This document shows, in pieces, positions 37,508 through 46,787 of a DNA stretch of 64,000 bases (the first letter of the stretch is position 1; each line of letters begins with the position of its first letter). This DNA is from Desulfomonilia bacterium. Its GTDB lineage: Bacteria; Desulfobacterota; Desulfomonilia; UBA1062. The notes beneath the pieces were generated by a model. That model ran no database searches. It was given only the letters and a program-made list of their open reading frames with translations, and was not told where the DNA came from. The stretch covers positions 228,468 to 292,467 of the forward strand of contig DATCTV010000034.1 of the NCBI GenBank assembly GCA_036567785.1, read 5' to 3'. A program made the translations under genes and the position numbers.

Positions 37508-39934
37508 ATGCCTATCAATAATATAGCCATAGATCAGGAAATGCGTAAATCCTACCTTGATTACGCCATGAGCGTAATTATCGGGAGGGCTATACCCGAC
37601 GTAAGAGACGGACTGAAGCCGGTTCACAGGCGGATTCTTTACGCCATGCATGAAGCGGGCAACACCCACAACAGGGCATATAGAAAATCGGCACGCTGCG
37701 TAGGTGATGTCATAGGTAAATATCATCCGCATGGCGACCAGGCGGTTTATGATTCCATCGTTAGAATGGCACAGACATTTTCTTTGAGATACATGCTTAT
37801 CGACGGACAGGGCAACTTCGGATCAGTGGATGGTGATCCTGCAGCCGCAATGCGATACACGGAAATCCGCATGTCCAGAATAGCCGACGAAATGCTCTCC
37901 GATATAGAAAAAGAAACGGTGGACTTCAGTCCCAACTATGATGAAAGCCTGCTTGAGCCACAGGTTCTTCCTGCAAAAATTCCGGCACTCCTGCTCAACG
38001 GATCATCTGGTATTGCCGTTGGAATGGCGACAAGCATTCCGCCGCATAATCTAGGAGAACTGATTAATGCCCTTATTGCAATAATCGACAATCCTGCCAT
38101 AACCGTTCATGATGTTATGAAGCTCGTTCCGGGTCCGGATTTTCCGACTGGAGGCATTGTATATGCAGGCAGCGAACTTGATAAAAGCTATTCAACCGGC
38201 AGAGGCGTAATTACCATACGGGGCAAGACACATATAGAGGAAGAAAAAGGCGGAAAGGAAAAAATAATAATTGATGAGCTCCCGTACGCGGTAAACAAGG
38301 CGGAGCTGATAGAAAAGATAGCGCTTCTTGCCCAGGAAAAGAAAATCGAAGACATTACAGCTGTCCGGGATGAAAGCGACAAGGACGGCATGCGGGTCGT
38401 CATCGAACTTAAAAAAGGCGCTCAGGCCGGAATCATAGAAAATCTTCTGTATAAGCTCACAAATCTTCAATCGTCGTTCTCAATGAATTTTCTTTCAATT
38501 CACAACAACCGTCCGCGGGTGATGAACCTGCTTGAGCTATTAAGCGCCTTCCTCGATTTCAGGGAAGAGGTAGTAACAAGACGATCCCAGTTTGAACTCG
38601 CAAAAGCAAAAGCAAGGGTTCACATATTGGAAGGCCTTCTCAAGGCCCTTGATCATATTGATGAAATAGTGGCATTGATCAAGGCTTCTGCAACACCGAA
38701 AGATGCGTTGGATGCCCTGATGAATGCATTCGGATTCTCCGAGATTCAATCTCAGGCGATCCTGGATATGCGCCTTCAGAGGCTTACTGGCCTTGAAAGG
38801 GATAAGCTGGCCGATGAGCACGCATCGCTTATTAAAGAAATTGCACGCCTGGAAAAAATCCTTGCGGACCGGAATGAATTGTTCAAAGTAATCAGGGCGG
38901 AGCTTGTTGATATCAAGAACAGATATTCTGACCCGAGAAGAACCGAGATAGTATATGGAGAGCTCGGAGATTTCCACATCATTGATCTGATACCGGATGA
39001 GAAAATGGTGGTAACCATAACACGAAGGGGATACATCAAAAGGAGCGAGCTTGATAAATACCGGACCCAGAACAGAGGAGGGGTTGGAGTCAAGGCAGGG
39101 GCAACCGGGGAAGACGATTTTATAGAGCATGTCTTTACGGCAAACAACCATGCTTCAATCCTGTATTTTACAAACAAGGGACGTGTCTACCATACGAGGG
39201 TTTATGAAATACCAGAGAGAGACCGGGCACTTAAGGGCGTACCCTTGAACAATATAAGACCAATCCATAAGGATGAGAGGATCTGTGCCGTTCTCGTTGC
39301 CCCGGATATCACAATGGCCGCCAATGTAATAATGGTGACGGCCAAAGCCAATTGCAAGAGAGTAAATCTTAAAGATTTCAGTAACATACAGAAAACCGGT
39401 ATAATCGCCTGCACTCTCGACGCAGGAGATGAAGTGATTTCTGCAAGGCTTACCTATGGCAGTTCAAATGTGGTTGTCGCGTCAAGCGCCGGCAAGGCGA
39501 TTATCTTCCCTGAAGATGATGTAAGGGTTATGGGCAGGCAGGCTCAGGGGGTTAGGGCAATAAGGCTTGATGAAAATGAAACCGTTGTGGGTATGGATGT
39601 CGTTCACTCAGAAGATGAGTTCATTATAAATCTCACTGCAAACGGTTACGGTAAAAAGACATCAGTGTCTAAATATCCTGTTCAAGCGAGAGCGGGCAAA
39701 GGCGTTCTTACAGTGGAAATTACGGAAAAAACCGGCTCACTCGTTGGCGTCAGGGTCGTCAGGGCCACTGACGAACTTATCGTGATTTCTTCATCAGGAC
39801 AGATTATCAGGGTGCCTGTATCCCAGATCAGGACAACGGGAAGGTCTGCGCAGGGAGTAAAGACGATCAGCCTAAAGGACGATGAAAAAATTATGGATTT
39901 CACCCTTTATGTTGAGGATGAACCGGTAGAATAG
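37508..39934 (+). CDS. gyrA: DNA gyrase subunit A
   Basis: The 808-residue protein has the breakage-reunion domain ([13 protein letters not shown] near the start, catalytic Tyr in A-A-M-R-Y-T-E), a coiled-coil tower and a six-bladed C-terminal DNA-wrapping domain. The GyrA box, usually QRRGGKG, reads Q-N-R-G-G-V-G here (about residue 520), so wrapping could be altered. It follows gyrB by 24 bases. ParC/ParE are not in the window, so the enzyme may also decatenate; that is inference. Confidence 0.94.
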   Translation: MPINNIAIDQEMRKSYLDYAMSVIIGRAIPDVRDGLKPVHRRILYAMHEAGNTHNRAYRKSARCVGDVIGKYHPHGDQAVYDSIVRMAQTFSLRYMLIDGQGNFGSVDGDPAAAMRYTEIRMSRIADEMLSDIEKETVDFSPNYDESLLEPQVLPAKIPALLLNGSSGIAVGMATSIPPHNLGELINALIAIIDNPAITVHDVMKLVPGPDFPTGGIVYAGSELDKSYSTGRGVITIRGKTHIEEEKGGKEKIIIDELPYAVNKAELIEKIALLAQEKKIEDITAVRDESDKDGMRVVIELKKGAQAGIIENLLYKLTNLQSSFSMNFLSIHNNRPRVMNLLELLSAFLDFREEVVTRRSQFELAKAKARVHILEGLLKALDHIDEIVALIKASATPKDALDALMNAFGFSEIQSQAILDMRLQRLTGLERDKLADEHASLIKEIARLEKILADRNELFKVIRAELVDIKNRYSDPRRTEIVYGELGDFHIIDLIPDEKMVVTITRRGYIKRSELDKYRTQNRGGVGVKAGATGEDDFIEHVFTANNHASILYFTNKGRVYHTRVYEIPERDRALKGVPLNNIRPIHKDERICAVLVAPDITMAANVIMVTAKANCKRVNLKDFSNIQKTGIIACTLDAGDEVISARLTYGSSNVVVASSAGKAIIFPEDDVRVMGRQAQGVRAIRLDENETVVGMDVVHSEDEFIINLTANGYGKKTSVSKYPVQARAGKGVLTVEITEKTGSLVGVRVVRATDELIVISSSGQIIRVPVSQIRTTGRSAQGVKTISLKDDEKIMDFTLYVEDEPVE

Positions 39935-39942
39935 CGATTAAA

Positions 39943-39966
39943 AGGGGCTAAAAAGGCCCCTGTAAT
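39943..39966. terminator. bidirectional terminator between gyrA and ddl
   Basis: GGGGC (39944-39948) pairs with GCCCC (39956-39960). On the + strand TGTAATTT follows; on the - strand TTTTAATC follows. It serves both convergent genes. Confidence 0.65.
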
Positions 39967-41073
39967 TTAAACTCCAAGCGCTTTTTCCAGGACAATAGTT
40001 TTAATGAGGGATTCATCTTCTTCAAAACGCTGTAAAGCCAGTTCTATCAATCTGGTAATGAGCTCGGTATACCCGATCCCTGTTGCCTCCCATAGTTTCG
40101 GGTACATGGAAATGCTTGTGAAGCCAGGCAGAGTGTTGATCTCGTTTATGTATGCCTGATCACCTGATACCAGAAAATCAATACGTGCAATTCCTGTCCC
40201 GCCAATAGCCAAAAAGGATTCTCTCGCCAGAAGCATCACTTTTTCAGACAACGAATTGGAAATTCTGGCTGGAATTATAAGCTGCGCTGAATCGTCAATA
40301 TATTTGGCATTAAAATCATAAAACTCACCTGCTGGTATTATCTGCCCGGGAATGGATGCCCTGGGGTCGTGATTTCCCAGAATGGCGACTTCAACTTCGA
40401 GCGGATCAGTTATTGCCTGTTCAACAAGGACTTTGTGCGAATATGAAAATCCATTATCAAGTGCGGCTGCGGTTTCATCGAGCGTTTTTGCCTTAACGAT
40501 GCCTATACTTGAGCCCATCGTTGAAGGTTTGACGAAAACAGGGAATTCAGTAGTCTCCTTAATTTTCCTGAGTATTTCTTCACGCGCTCTTTTCCATTCA
40601 TGCAGAGCGATACATGTGCCATAAACCACCGGAAGCCCCTTTTGTTTAAGAAGTCGTTTGGTAAGGTCCTTGTCCATGGCAATAGCAGAAGCGGCTGTTC
40701 CGCAGCCTACATATGCGAGACCGGCCAGGTCCATCATGCCTTGTATAGTCCCGTCTTCACCTCTTGGTCCGTGAAGAACCGGAAAAATGACATCGGTATG
40801 AAAAATCGTCCCGTCATTCAGGCTTAAAAAGCCCTTTTTATCAGGATCGGTTGATAAGATGACGTTATGGAGTCCCTCACGGTCGCCTGTTTTAAGATAA
40901 TTGAAAGCGGACTGCCCTAGATACCACCCGCCTGATTTGTCGATAGCAACGAAAATGGGATCAAAAAGATTTTTATCTATTGCCTTTGCGATGGAAGATG
41001 CTGAAATTATGGATACATCATGCTCGGTCGACTGGCCGCCAAATATTATTGCGATCTTTTTTTTAGAGTTCAA
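39967..41073 (-). CDS. ddl: D-alanine-D-alanine ligase
   Basis: The 368-residue ATP-grasp enzyme makes D-Ala-D-Ala for peptidoglycan. It has E-H-D-V-S-I-I-S-A near the start, K-P-S-T-M-G-S-S-I-G, and E-I-N-T-L-P-G-F-T-S-I-S-M-Y-P at the metal and substrate site. The S-M-Y-P residues fit D-Ala-D-Ala rather than D-Ala-D-Lac specificity. It overlaps the upstream phosphoesterase gene by 11 bases. Confidence 0.95.
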   Translation of the reverse strand: MNSKKKIAIIFGGQSTEHDVSIISASSIAKAIDKNLFDPIFVAIDKSGGWYLGQSAFNYLKTGDREGLHNVILSTDPDKKGFLSLNDGTIFHTDVIFPVLHGPRGEDGTIQGMMDLAGLAYVGCGTAASAIAMDKDLTKRLLKQKGLPVVYGTCIALHEWKRAREEILRKIKETTEFPVFVKPSTMGSSIGIVKAKTLDETAAALDNGFSYSHKVLVEQAITDPLEVEVAILGNHDPRASIPGQIIPAGEFYDFNAKYIDDSAQLIIPARISNSLSEKVMLLARESFLAIGGTGIARIDFLVSGDQAYINEINTLPGFTSISMYPKLWEATGIGYTELITRLIELALQRFEEDESLIKTIVLEKALGV

Positions 41074-41533
41074 TCACTTCCGCCTTTCCTGTTTCGGTTT
41101 CAAATATAACAAACGATTTCACCTTAACCAATACCCCCGAAACAGTACCGGGATTGATTATCTTCATAGGTGTTCTTTCGTCAATCATCAGCTTGTGCGT
41201 GTGTCCGAAGATTAGAATATCCACCCTTTCCGGGTCAATATAATCATTTATAAACGGTTCATGGAAAACAACTATGCTCGTTCCTTCTGCTTCGATGTGT
41301 CTCGGTGACGGTTTGATATCGACAGTCTGTGCAAGATGTATCTTGTCCCCGTCATTATTACCGAAAACGCAGTAGGCGGGAATGCCGGTTTCACGGAGAC
41401 TCCTTGCTATAAACGGTGAACATAAATCTCCAGCATGAATGATCATCCGGCAATCTCTGGCCTTTGCAATCTCCAGCGCCTTTCCGGTTGCATGGGTATC
41501 GTCATGGGTGTCAGACATAATAGCGATCTTCAC
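41063..41533 (-). CDS. YfcE-like metallophosphoesterase
   Basis: This 156-residue calcineurin-fold protein has M-S-D-T-H-D-D, H-A-G-D-L, G-N-N-D-G-D and G-H-T-H-K, the full set of dinuclear metal ligands for small YfcE/MJ0936-type phosphodiesterases. The substrate is not predictable. It lies between apgM and ddl with four bases to apgM and an overlap into ddl. Confidence 0.9.
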   Translation of the reverse strand: MKIAIMSDTHDDTHATGKALEIAKARDCRMIIHAGDLCSPFIARSLRETGIPAYCVFGNNDGDKIHLAQTVDIKPSPRHIEAEGTSIVVFHEPFINDYIDPERVDILIFGHTHKLMIDERTPMKIINPGTVSGVLVKVKSFVIFETETGKAEVIEL

Positions 41534-41536
41534 TGT

Positions 41537-42745
41537 TTATGCCCCGTATTTTGTCAGCTTTTCTGCGTATGCCATTGCAAGCGGCATGATATCGACATGT
41601 CTTATATGGCCAAGACCTCCGGCCTGACAGGCCCTTTCGCCAAAAGAAGTGCAGGCATCGGTTAAAATGTTGTCCGAATGCAGGAGAAAGGGAAGTTCAT
41701 GCCAGGAATGCGACTTCAATTCGGCAGGAGTTGAATGATCTCCTGTAACTATTATAACGTCCGGGTTAAGACCCAGAATATCAGGCAGAACCTTGTCTGT
41801 ATTTTCTATGACCTTTATCTTTGCATCAAAGTTGCCGTCTTCACCGGCGGAATCGGTTTTTTTAACATGGAAAAAGAAAAAGTCATGGTCTGACCAGTTT
41901 TTTTTCAATGCCTCAACTTCATCTTCGATAGTGTCACAACCGTCAATTATCTTCATGCCCACAAGCTTTGCCAGTCCTTTATACATGGGGTATGTGGCTA
42001 TGGCGCATGCATTAAGCCCGTAGACTTCTTTAAAACCGGGCAGCCCTGGGTCTTTTGCAATACCTCTCAGTGTACAACTGTTCGCCCGGGGTTCATCCTT
42101 GAGAATTTCAAATGCTTTTTGAAGCCATTGATTGAGCAGACGCGCACTTTTTTCAGCGGAAGGATTAAGGGCCTTTACCGTAAGCGGTTTTAATCCTACC
42201 TTTTGCGGATCTGTTTCAGACAGTCCCTCCTCCAGTCCGGCACCCTCAAGGACCAGGGCAAACCTGTAGTCTTTCACGGGTTTTATTATTACGTCCACGT
42301 CTTCTATTTTTTTTATAGCGGCGAGCCGTTCTACAACCCTTTCGCATTCCGATGTTGGAATGCGACCAGCCCTCCGGTCTGTAATAAGTCCGGAAGACAG
42401 GTCCATTGTGCAGAAATTGCCCCTGACCGCCAGACTGGTAGGCTTTAAAACGAGACCGATTCCCAGGGCCTCGAGAACGCCCCTGCCGATTTTGTATTCA
42501 AGGGGATCATATCCGAAAAGACCAAGGTGTCCCGGACCGCTTCCCGGTGTTATGCCAGGGGAAACCGCAGTCGAAAGCCCGAGAATGGATTTTTTTGCCA
42601 ATTCGTCAAGATTAGGTGTCGATGCTGACTCCAGTTCGGTTTTTCCGGTTTTGTTCGGAATGCCGCCGAGACCGTCCATTACAACGAGGACAATTTTTTT
42701 ATCGGAAATTACATGAAGCGTTTTCATTAATTCGAGCTGGTTCAT
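41537..42745 (-). CDS. apgM: 2,3-bisphosphoglycerate-independent phosphoglycerate mutase, archaeal type
   Basis: The 402-residue alkaline-phosphatase-superfamily enzyme interconverts 3- and 2-phosphoglycerate. It has V-M-D-G-L-G-G (metal Asp), S-A-S-T-P-N-L-D, G-S-G-P-G-H-L-G-L-F-G-Y-D-P and G-D-H-S-T-P-A near the C-terminus. This ApgM type is distinct from the longer bacterial GpmI. A GGAGG site lies nine bases before the ATG. Confidence 0.93.
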   Translation of the reverse strand: MNQLELMKTLHVISDKKIVLVVMDGLGGIPNKTGKTELESASTPNLDELAKKSILGLSTAVSPGITPGSGPGHLGLFGYDPLEYKIGRGVLEALGIGLVLKPTSLAVRGNFCTMDLSSGLITDRRAGRIPTSECERVVERLAAIKKIEDVDVIIKPVKDYRFALVLEGAGLEEGLSETDPQKVGLKPLTVKALNPSAEKSARLLNQWLQKAFEILKDEPRANSCTLRGIAKDPGLPGFKEVYGLNACAIATYPMYKGLAKLVGMKIIDGCDTIEDEVEALKKNWSDHDFFFFHVKKTDSAGEDGNFDAKIKVIENTDKVLPDILGLNPDVIIVTGDHSTPAELKSHSWHELPFLLHSDNILTDACTSFGERACQAGGLGHIRHVDIMPLAMAYAEKLTKYGA

Positions 42746-42831
42746 TATGGAAAACCTCCAGTGTTTTTATATTAAGGTATGTTCTCTTTATCGGTTTTTT
42801 GGCAAACAAAACATGAGCGAAAGAATAAAGA

Positions 42832-43779
42832 TCAACTCATGCCCTCCAGGAAGGCTTCATTTATCTGTCTTCGCATATCGTTAATGCCCGGACCTTTGAT
42901 TGTCTTGACAAAATGATGTCCGAACCTAAGGTTTTGAGAAAGCCAGGGCAAGGCCAGCTTAAACCGCTTTGTTGCGATTTCCGGAGGAAACCAAGCCTCG
43001 ATACCCTCACATAAAGCCAAGATGACTTCCTTGGTGGAAGGGGGATTAGAAATCGTGTTCCCGGAAAGGAGCTCACGGATTTCCCTGAATATCCATGGTC
43101 TGATGATGGCACCACGGCCGATCATCACGCCGTCACAGCCTGTTTCATCAAACATCCGTACCGCGTCTGACGCGGATAGTACATCACCGTTTCCGACAAC
43201 GGGAATTTTAAGTTCTTGTTTAAGTTTAGAGATATATTCCCACCTGGCCGGCCGGGTTAAGCCGTCCGGTTCAGTCCGGGCATGAAGAACCACGAAGTCG
43301 GCTCCGGCGGATTCAATCATTCTGCTGAACTGGAGCAGATATGAAAGATCATGTTTCTGGCCGATTCTTATTTTGACTGAAAGTGGTCTTGCGGTGGCTT
43401 TTCTGGCTGCAGAAATGACCTTTTCGGCTATAAGAATATCCTTCATCATAGCCGCACCCCAGCCGTGGCACGTTATTTTTTTAAGATAGCAGCCCATATT
43501 AATGTCGATTCCACGGGGGGAAAAGCCATCAACCCGTTCTGTTGACAGCCGAATTTTATCAGGGTCGTTTCCGATAAGCTGGATTATTAAATCATCTGTT
43601 TTTTTAAATCTGAGATATGGCGAAAAGTCAGGATTTTCATTGGGAACCATCCGCGAATTGAGCATTTCGGAATAGAACAGGTCACAGCCCCCGAAACTGC
43701 GCACGAGTTCTCTGTACGGCTCATGGCTTAAGTCAACCATGGGCGCCATGAACAGCGCCCTTCCTGGAATAACAGGCAT
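42832..43779 (-). CDS. dus: tRNA-dihydrouridine synthase
   Basis: The 315-residue flavoprotein reduces uridines in tRNA D-loops with FMN. It has the N-terminal F-M-A-P-M-V-D-L-S, the catalytic Cys in D-I-N-M-G-C, K-I-R-I-G and V-V-G-N-G-D-V and G-V-M-I-G-R-G-A. After the catalytic Cys the sequence is Y-L-K-K where relatives have P-A/V-K-K. It starts two bases after the ATP-grasp gene. The exact Dus subclass is not certain. Confidence 0.88.
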   Translation of the reverse strand: MPVIPGRALFMAPMVDLSHEPYRELVRSFGGCDLFYSEMLNSRMVPNENPDFSPYLRFKKTDDLIIQLIGNDPDKIRLSTERVDGFSPRGIDINMGCYLKKITCHGWGAAMMKDILIAEKVISAARKATARPLSVKIRIGQKHDLSYLLQFSRMIESAGADFVVLHARTEPDGLTRPARWEYISKLKQELKIPVVGNGDVLSASDAVRMFDETGCDGVMIGRGAIIRPWIFREIRELLSGNTISNPPSTKEVILALCEGIEAWFPPEIATKRFKLALPWLSQNLRFGHHFVKTIKGPGINDMRRQINEAFLEGMS

Positions 43780-43781
43780 TT

Positions 43782-44456
43782 CTATTTTTTCTTTAGAACC
43801 ACCAGGGCATCAACGGCAACAGGGGTGTCGCCTTTTATGATAAGAGGGTTAATATCAATTTCTGCAATATCGTCATTCTCTATGCCGATATTTCCAAGGT
43901 TTACAAGTATCGATGCAAGCACATCCCTGTTGACTGCAGGCTTGCCCCTGAATGCATCAAGAAGTTTCTTTGATTTTATCTCATCCATCATTTCAAGGGC
44001 ATCTCTCTTTTCCAGCGGGGCGACACGAAATGTTACGTCCTTCAGAACCTCTGTGAAGATGCCGCCTAGACCGAACATGACACACGGGCCAAACTGCGGA
44101 TCTCGGACAAGCCCGGCAACAAGCTCGCGCTCCCCCTTCACCATTTCCTGTACGAGAATTCCCTCAAGTTCCCCCTGACCTCTTTCTTCCAGGGCCTTGA
44201 ATGCCTTGACAAGCTGATCATCATCACCGATGTTGAGCTCGATCATGTTTTTTTCCGTCTTATGGGCCAGCGTTTTTGAATGGCCCTTCAATACGACAGG
44301 ATAACCGATTTGAGAGGCATAGGATTTAGCCTCATCGATTGTTTTGGCAATTAATTCTTTTGTTACTGGAATTGAGTATGCCTGCAGAACTTTTTTTGAA
44401 TCGTATTCACTTAAATTTTTGTCTCCTCTTGCGATGGCTTCTTCGACTATTTTCAT
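43782..44456 (-). CDS. ATP-grasp (beta) subunit of ADP-forming acyl-CoA synthetase
   Basis: This 224-residue protein matches the beta subunit of NDP-forming acetyl-CoA synthetase: an N-terminal L-S-E-Y-D-S-K-K-V-L segment, V-L-K-G-H-S-K-T-L-A-H-K-T-E, V-Q-E-M-V-K-G-E-R-E-L and E-I-D-I-N-P-L-I. These enzymes make ATP while releasing acids from acyl-CoA (or the reverse). The matching alpha-type protein is encoded at 56751-58148, 12 kb away. A GGAGG site precedes the start. Confidence 0.88.
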   Translation of the reverse strand: MKIVEEAIARGDKNLSEYDSKKVLQAYSIPVTKELIAKTIDEAKSYASQIGYPVVLKGHSKTLAHKTEKNMIELNIGDDDQLVKAFKALEERGQGELEGILVQEMVKGERELVAGLVRDPQFGPCVMFGLGGIFTEVLKDVTFRVAPLEKRDALEMMDEIKSKKLLDAFRGKPAVNRDVLASILVNLGNIGIENDDIAEIDINPLIIKGDTPVAVDALVVLKKK

Positions 44457-44593
44457 TATGTTACCTCCGATTCGGGCTTGAATTCCATCCCTTTAGCAGA
44501 TTTAATCATATATGAAAATGGCCTTTTGGTGAACGCTAAAGTTGAAGACGTCTTGCATATTGCTGGTTATTCAATATCAAATGATGTATAAGG

Positions 44594-44614
44594 CTCCTAT
44601 TACAAATTTAGGAG
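44594..44614 (+). promoter_or_regulatory. hairpin sequestering the RRM gene ribosome-binding site
   Basis: CTCCTA (44594-44599) pairs with TAGGAG (44609-44614) around a nine-base loop. The right arm is the GGAG ribosome-binding site of the TTG start at 44622. The rest of the 165-base leader (44457-44593) holds no other feature I can support. Confidence 0.5.
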
Positions 44615-44621
44615 AAATAAT

Positions 44622-44945
44622 TTGAAGATTTATGTAGGAAATTTAGCGTATCAGGTGACAGATGAAGATTTAAAACAGGCATTTGGGGCTTTTGGACAGG
44701 TCGAGTCGGCAAATATCATCAAAGATAAATACTCGCAGCAGTCAAAAGGTTTCGGGTTTGTTGAAATGCCCGCCAGTTCTGAGGCCCAGGAGGCGATAAC
44801 GGGTCTTAACGGACAGGAATTAAAAGGAAGGGCCATTAAAGTCAATGAAGCAAAGCCCAGGCCTGAAGGCGGCGGCAGCCGGGGTGGCTTTCGCAGTGGC
44901 GGCGGAAACCGCGGCGGAGGTGGCGGCGGCGGAAGACGCTACTAA
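44622..44945 (+). CDS. RRM-domain RNA-binding protein, Gly/Arg-rich tail
   Basis: The 107-residue protein has one RRM (residues 1-75) with RNP2 I-Y-V-G-N-L and RNP1 K-G-F-G-F-V-E-M, then a Gly/Arg-rich disordered tail (R-G-G, G-G-G-G-R-R). Bacterial proteins of this type are often cold- or stress-induced RNA chaperones. The start is TTG with GGAG seven bases upstream, and that site lies in a hairpin. It is monocistronic with its own terminator. Confidence 0.93.
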   Translation: MKIYVGNLAYQVTDEDLKQAFGAFGQVESANIIKDKYSQQSKGFGFVEMPASSEAQEAITGLNGQELKGRAIKVNEAKPRPEGGGSRGGFRSGGGNRGGGGGGGRRY

Positions 44946-44960
44946 ATAATTGTTCATCAA

Positions 44961-44997
44961 TATTGGGGCAATATAAAAGTTGCCCCAATATTTTTTG
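44961..44997 (+). terminator. strong intrinsic terminator after the RRM gene
   Basis: TATTGGGGCAA (44961-44971) pairs with TTGCCCCAATA (44980-44990) around an eight-base loop, followed by six T. Confidence 0.9.
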
Positions 44998-45101
44998 TCA
45001 TTTTCTGCAGATGTATTCTTGAAACATTTTTTGGGTTGAAAATCGTGTTTAAATCGTTTTTCTATCTAGATACTTTCATTAAAAAATAATGGGAGGAAAT
45101 A

Positions 45102-45866
45102 ATGGAATATTCAAATGTCATTGTTGAAAGAAAAGGTCATTCAGGTATTCTCACAATCAATCACCCACCCGCCAATGCTATCAATGTTGCTACACTGGAA
45201 GATATAAACAAGGCGCTGGACGATCTTGAAGAAGATAAAAATGTAAGGGTTATTGTATTTACCGGTTCAGGTGAAAAGGCATTCTGTGCGGGATTTGATG
45301 TAACAGATGCCGGAAAGGCGGATATAGCGCTGCAGACAGGACAGGGCACATGGACAAGAATCGACAGATTAACCAAACCGACAATCGCTGCAATAAACGG
45401 CTTTGCGCTCGGAGGCGGATGCGAGCTGGCGCTGGCCTGTCATTTCCGCATAATGTCTGATAACCCCAAAGCGGTAATAGGTCTTACCGAGCTTAACCTT
45501 GGAATTATTCCGGGCTGGGGCGGAACAGTCAGGATGACAAAATTGCTCGGCCGCTCAAAAGCCCTCAACCTTATTCTGTTCAGCAAAAAAGTTGGTGCGG
45601 CCGAAGCTCTTGAAATCGGGCTTATCGATAAGGTTTCCTCCGATGTAATGAAGGATGCGATGGAGCTGGCTGAACTGATAGCTGAAAGACCACCTGTAGC
45701 CGTATCGTGTGTGCTCAAAGCAATGGACAGTCTGAATTATGGCGGGCTGAACGAAGGTCTGAAATTGGAGAGGGACGGGGTGAAAACAGCAGGCCGAAGC
45801 GCTGACGCACGTGAAGGCTTTGCCGCCTTTTTTGAACGCCGCAAACCCGTGTTCAAAGGCGAGTAA
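45102..45866 (+). CDS. enoyl-CoA hydratase/isomerase family protein
   Basis: The 254-residue crotonase-fold protein has A-F-C-A-G-F-D (oxyanion loop), N-G-F-A-L-G-G-G-C-E-L-A-L-A-C and the catalytic Glu region E-L-N-L-G-I-I-P-G-W-G-G-T. These residues fit a hydratase acting on short- to medium-chain enoyl-CoA in beta-oxidation or its reverse. A GGGAGGAAATA site precedes the ATG. No acyl-CoA dehydrogenase or thiolase lies next to it. Confidence 0.88.
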   Translation: MEYSNVIVERKGHSGILTINHPPANAINVATLEDINKALDDLEEDKNVRVIVFTGSGEKAFCAGFDVTDAGKADIALQTGQGTWTRIDRLTKPTIAAINGFALGGGCELALACHFRIMSDNPKAVIGLTELNLGIIPGWGGTVRMTKLLGRSKALNLILFSKKVGAAEALEIGLIDKVSSDVMKDAMELAELIAERPPVAVSCVLKAMDSLNYGGLNEGLKLERDGVKTAGRSADAREGFAAFFERRKPVFKGE

Positions 45867-45872
45867 GTTTTT

Positions 45873-46787
45873 TCAGAGAACAATCCTGCCTTTTTCCATG
45901 CACAGGTAAGCTGCGCCCAGGACACCTGCATAATCCGGGAAGGTGGAACAGACCACTCCCTTTGGAGGAAACATATAGGGTCTGGTGCTCAGCATCTCTC
46001 TGAGCTTTTCTATGGCCCTGCTCAGAAAAAGCCCGGATGATCTTGAAAGTCCGCCGGCAATGATAATAACTTCGGGATTCAGGATAATAGTATAATTGTA
46101 TAATGCAATTCCCAGATAGGATGAGTATTTTTCCATGATCTTCAAGGCCAGGGCATCTCCCGAAGAAGCGAGCATGCAGACATCTTTTGCGGATTTAATA
46201 TCGAGCCCGTCAGAAACTGCTATTTTGGCAAGGGCCGTTGCCGAGCAGAATGTTTCGATGCAGCCCGAGTTGCCGCACCCGCATTTGTAGACGCTTTCTA
46301 AACCCATTGCAATATGGCCCCATTCGCAACCCAGGTTAAGGCCACCGTGCAGGACTTTGTTGTGCAGAACAGCACCTGTCCCTACACCTGTGCCGAGTGT
46401 TACCGTTATGAAGGTTGACGAGGAAGCGGCCATTCCTACCCAGCCTTCAGCCAGGGCGGCGCCAACCGCATCGTTTTCGCAGAATAAAACCAGCCCGGTT
46501 TTTTCCTGAAGGATTTCAACAACAGGGACTTCGGTGAGGCCCTTTATATTGACCGGATAGAGCAGCAGGCCTCGCTTTCTGTCCACCTGGCCGGCAGAAA
46601 CAAGTCCGGCTCTTTTAACTTCCGGATATTTCTCCTTTAACCCTAGAACTGTTTCAACGATAGCCCCCATGACCTCATCGCATTCCCCTTTTGAATAAGG
46701 CCTTGCAATGTAGTCCAGGATATTGCCTTCATTATCTACAACACCTGCATGAATATTGGTTCCGCCAAGATCTATCCCTATTACCAT
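45873..46787 (-). CDS. ROK-family sugar kinase (glucokinase-like)
   Basis: The 304-residue kinase has D-L-G-G-T-N-I (phosphate loop), the sugar-binding E-W-G-H-I-A and the zinc motif C-G-C-G-N-S-G-C-I-E. ROK kinases phosphorylate glucose, N-acetylglucosamine or similar sugars; the exact substrate is not clear. It overlaps the LysM gene by seven bases and ends the cell-wall-related operon. Confidence 0.9.
   Translation of the reverse strand: MVIGIDLGGTNIHAGVVDNEGNILDYIARPYSKGECDEVMGAIVETVLGLKEKYPEVKRAGLVSAGQVDRKRGLLLYPVNIKGLTEVPVVEILQEKTGLVLFCENDAVGAALAEGWVGMAASSSTFITVTLGTGVGTGAVLHNKVLHGGLNLGCEWGHIAMGLESVYKCGCGNSGCIETFCSATALAKIAVSDGLDIKSAKDVCMLASSGDALALKIMEKYSSYLGIALYNYTIILNPEVIIIAGGLSRSSGLFLSRAIEKLREMLSTRPYMFPPKGVVCSTFPDYAGVLGAAYLCMEKGRIVL

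Noticed and set aside
38540-39151. 203-codon open frame on the - strand
   Set aside because: It lies fully inside gyrA in antisense and has no recognisable domain or ribosome-binding site.
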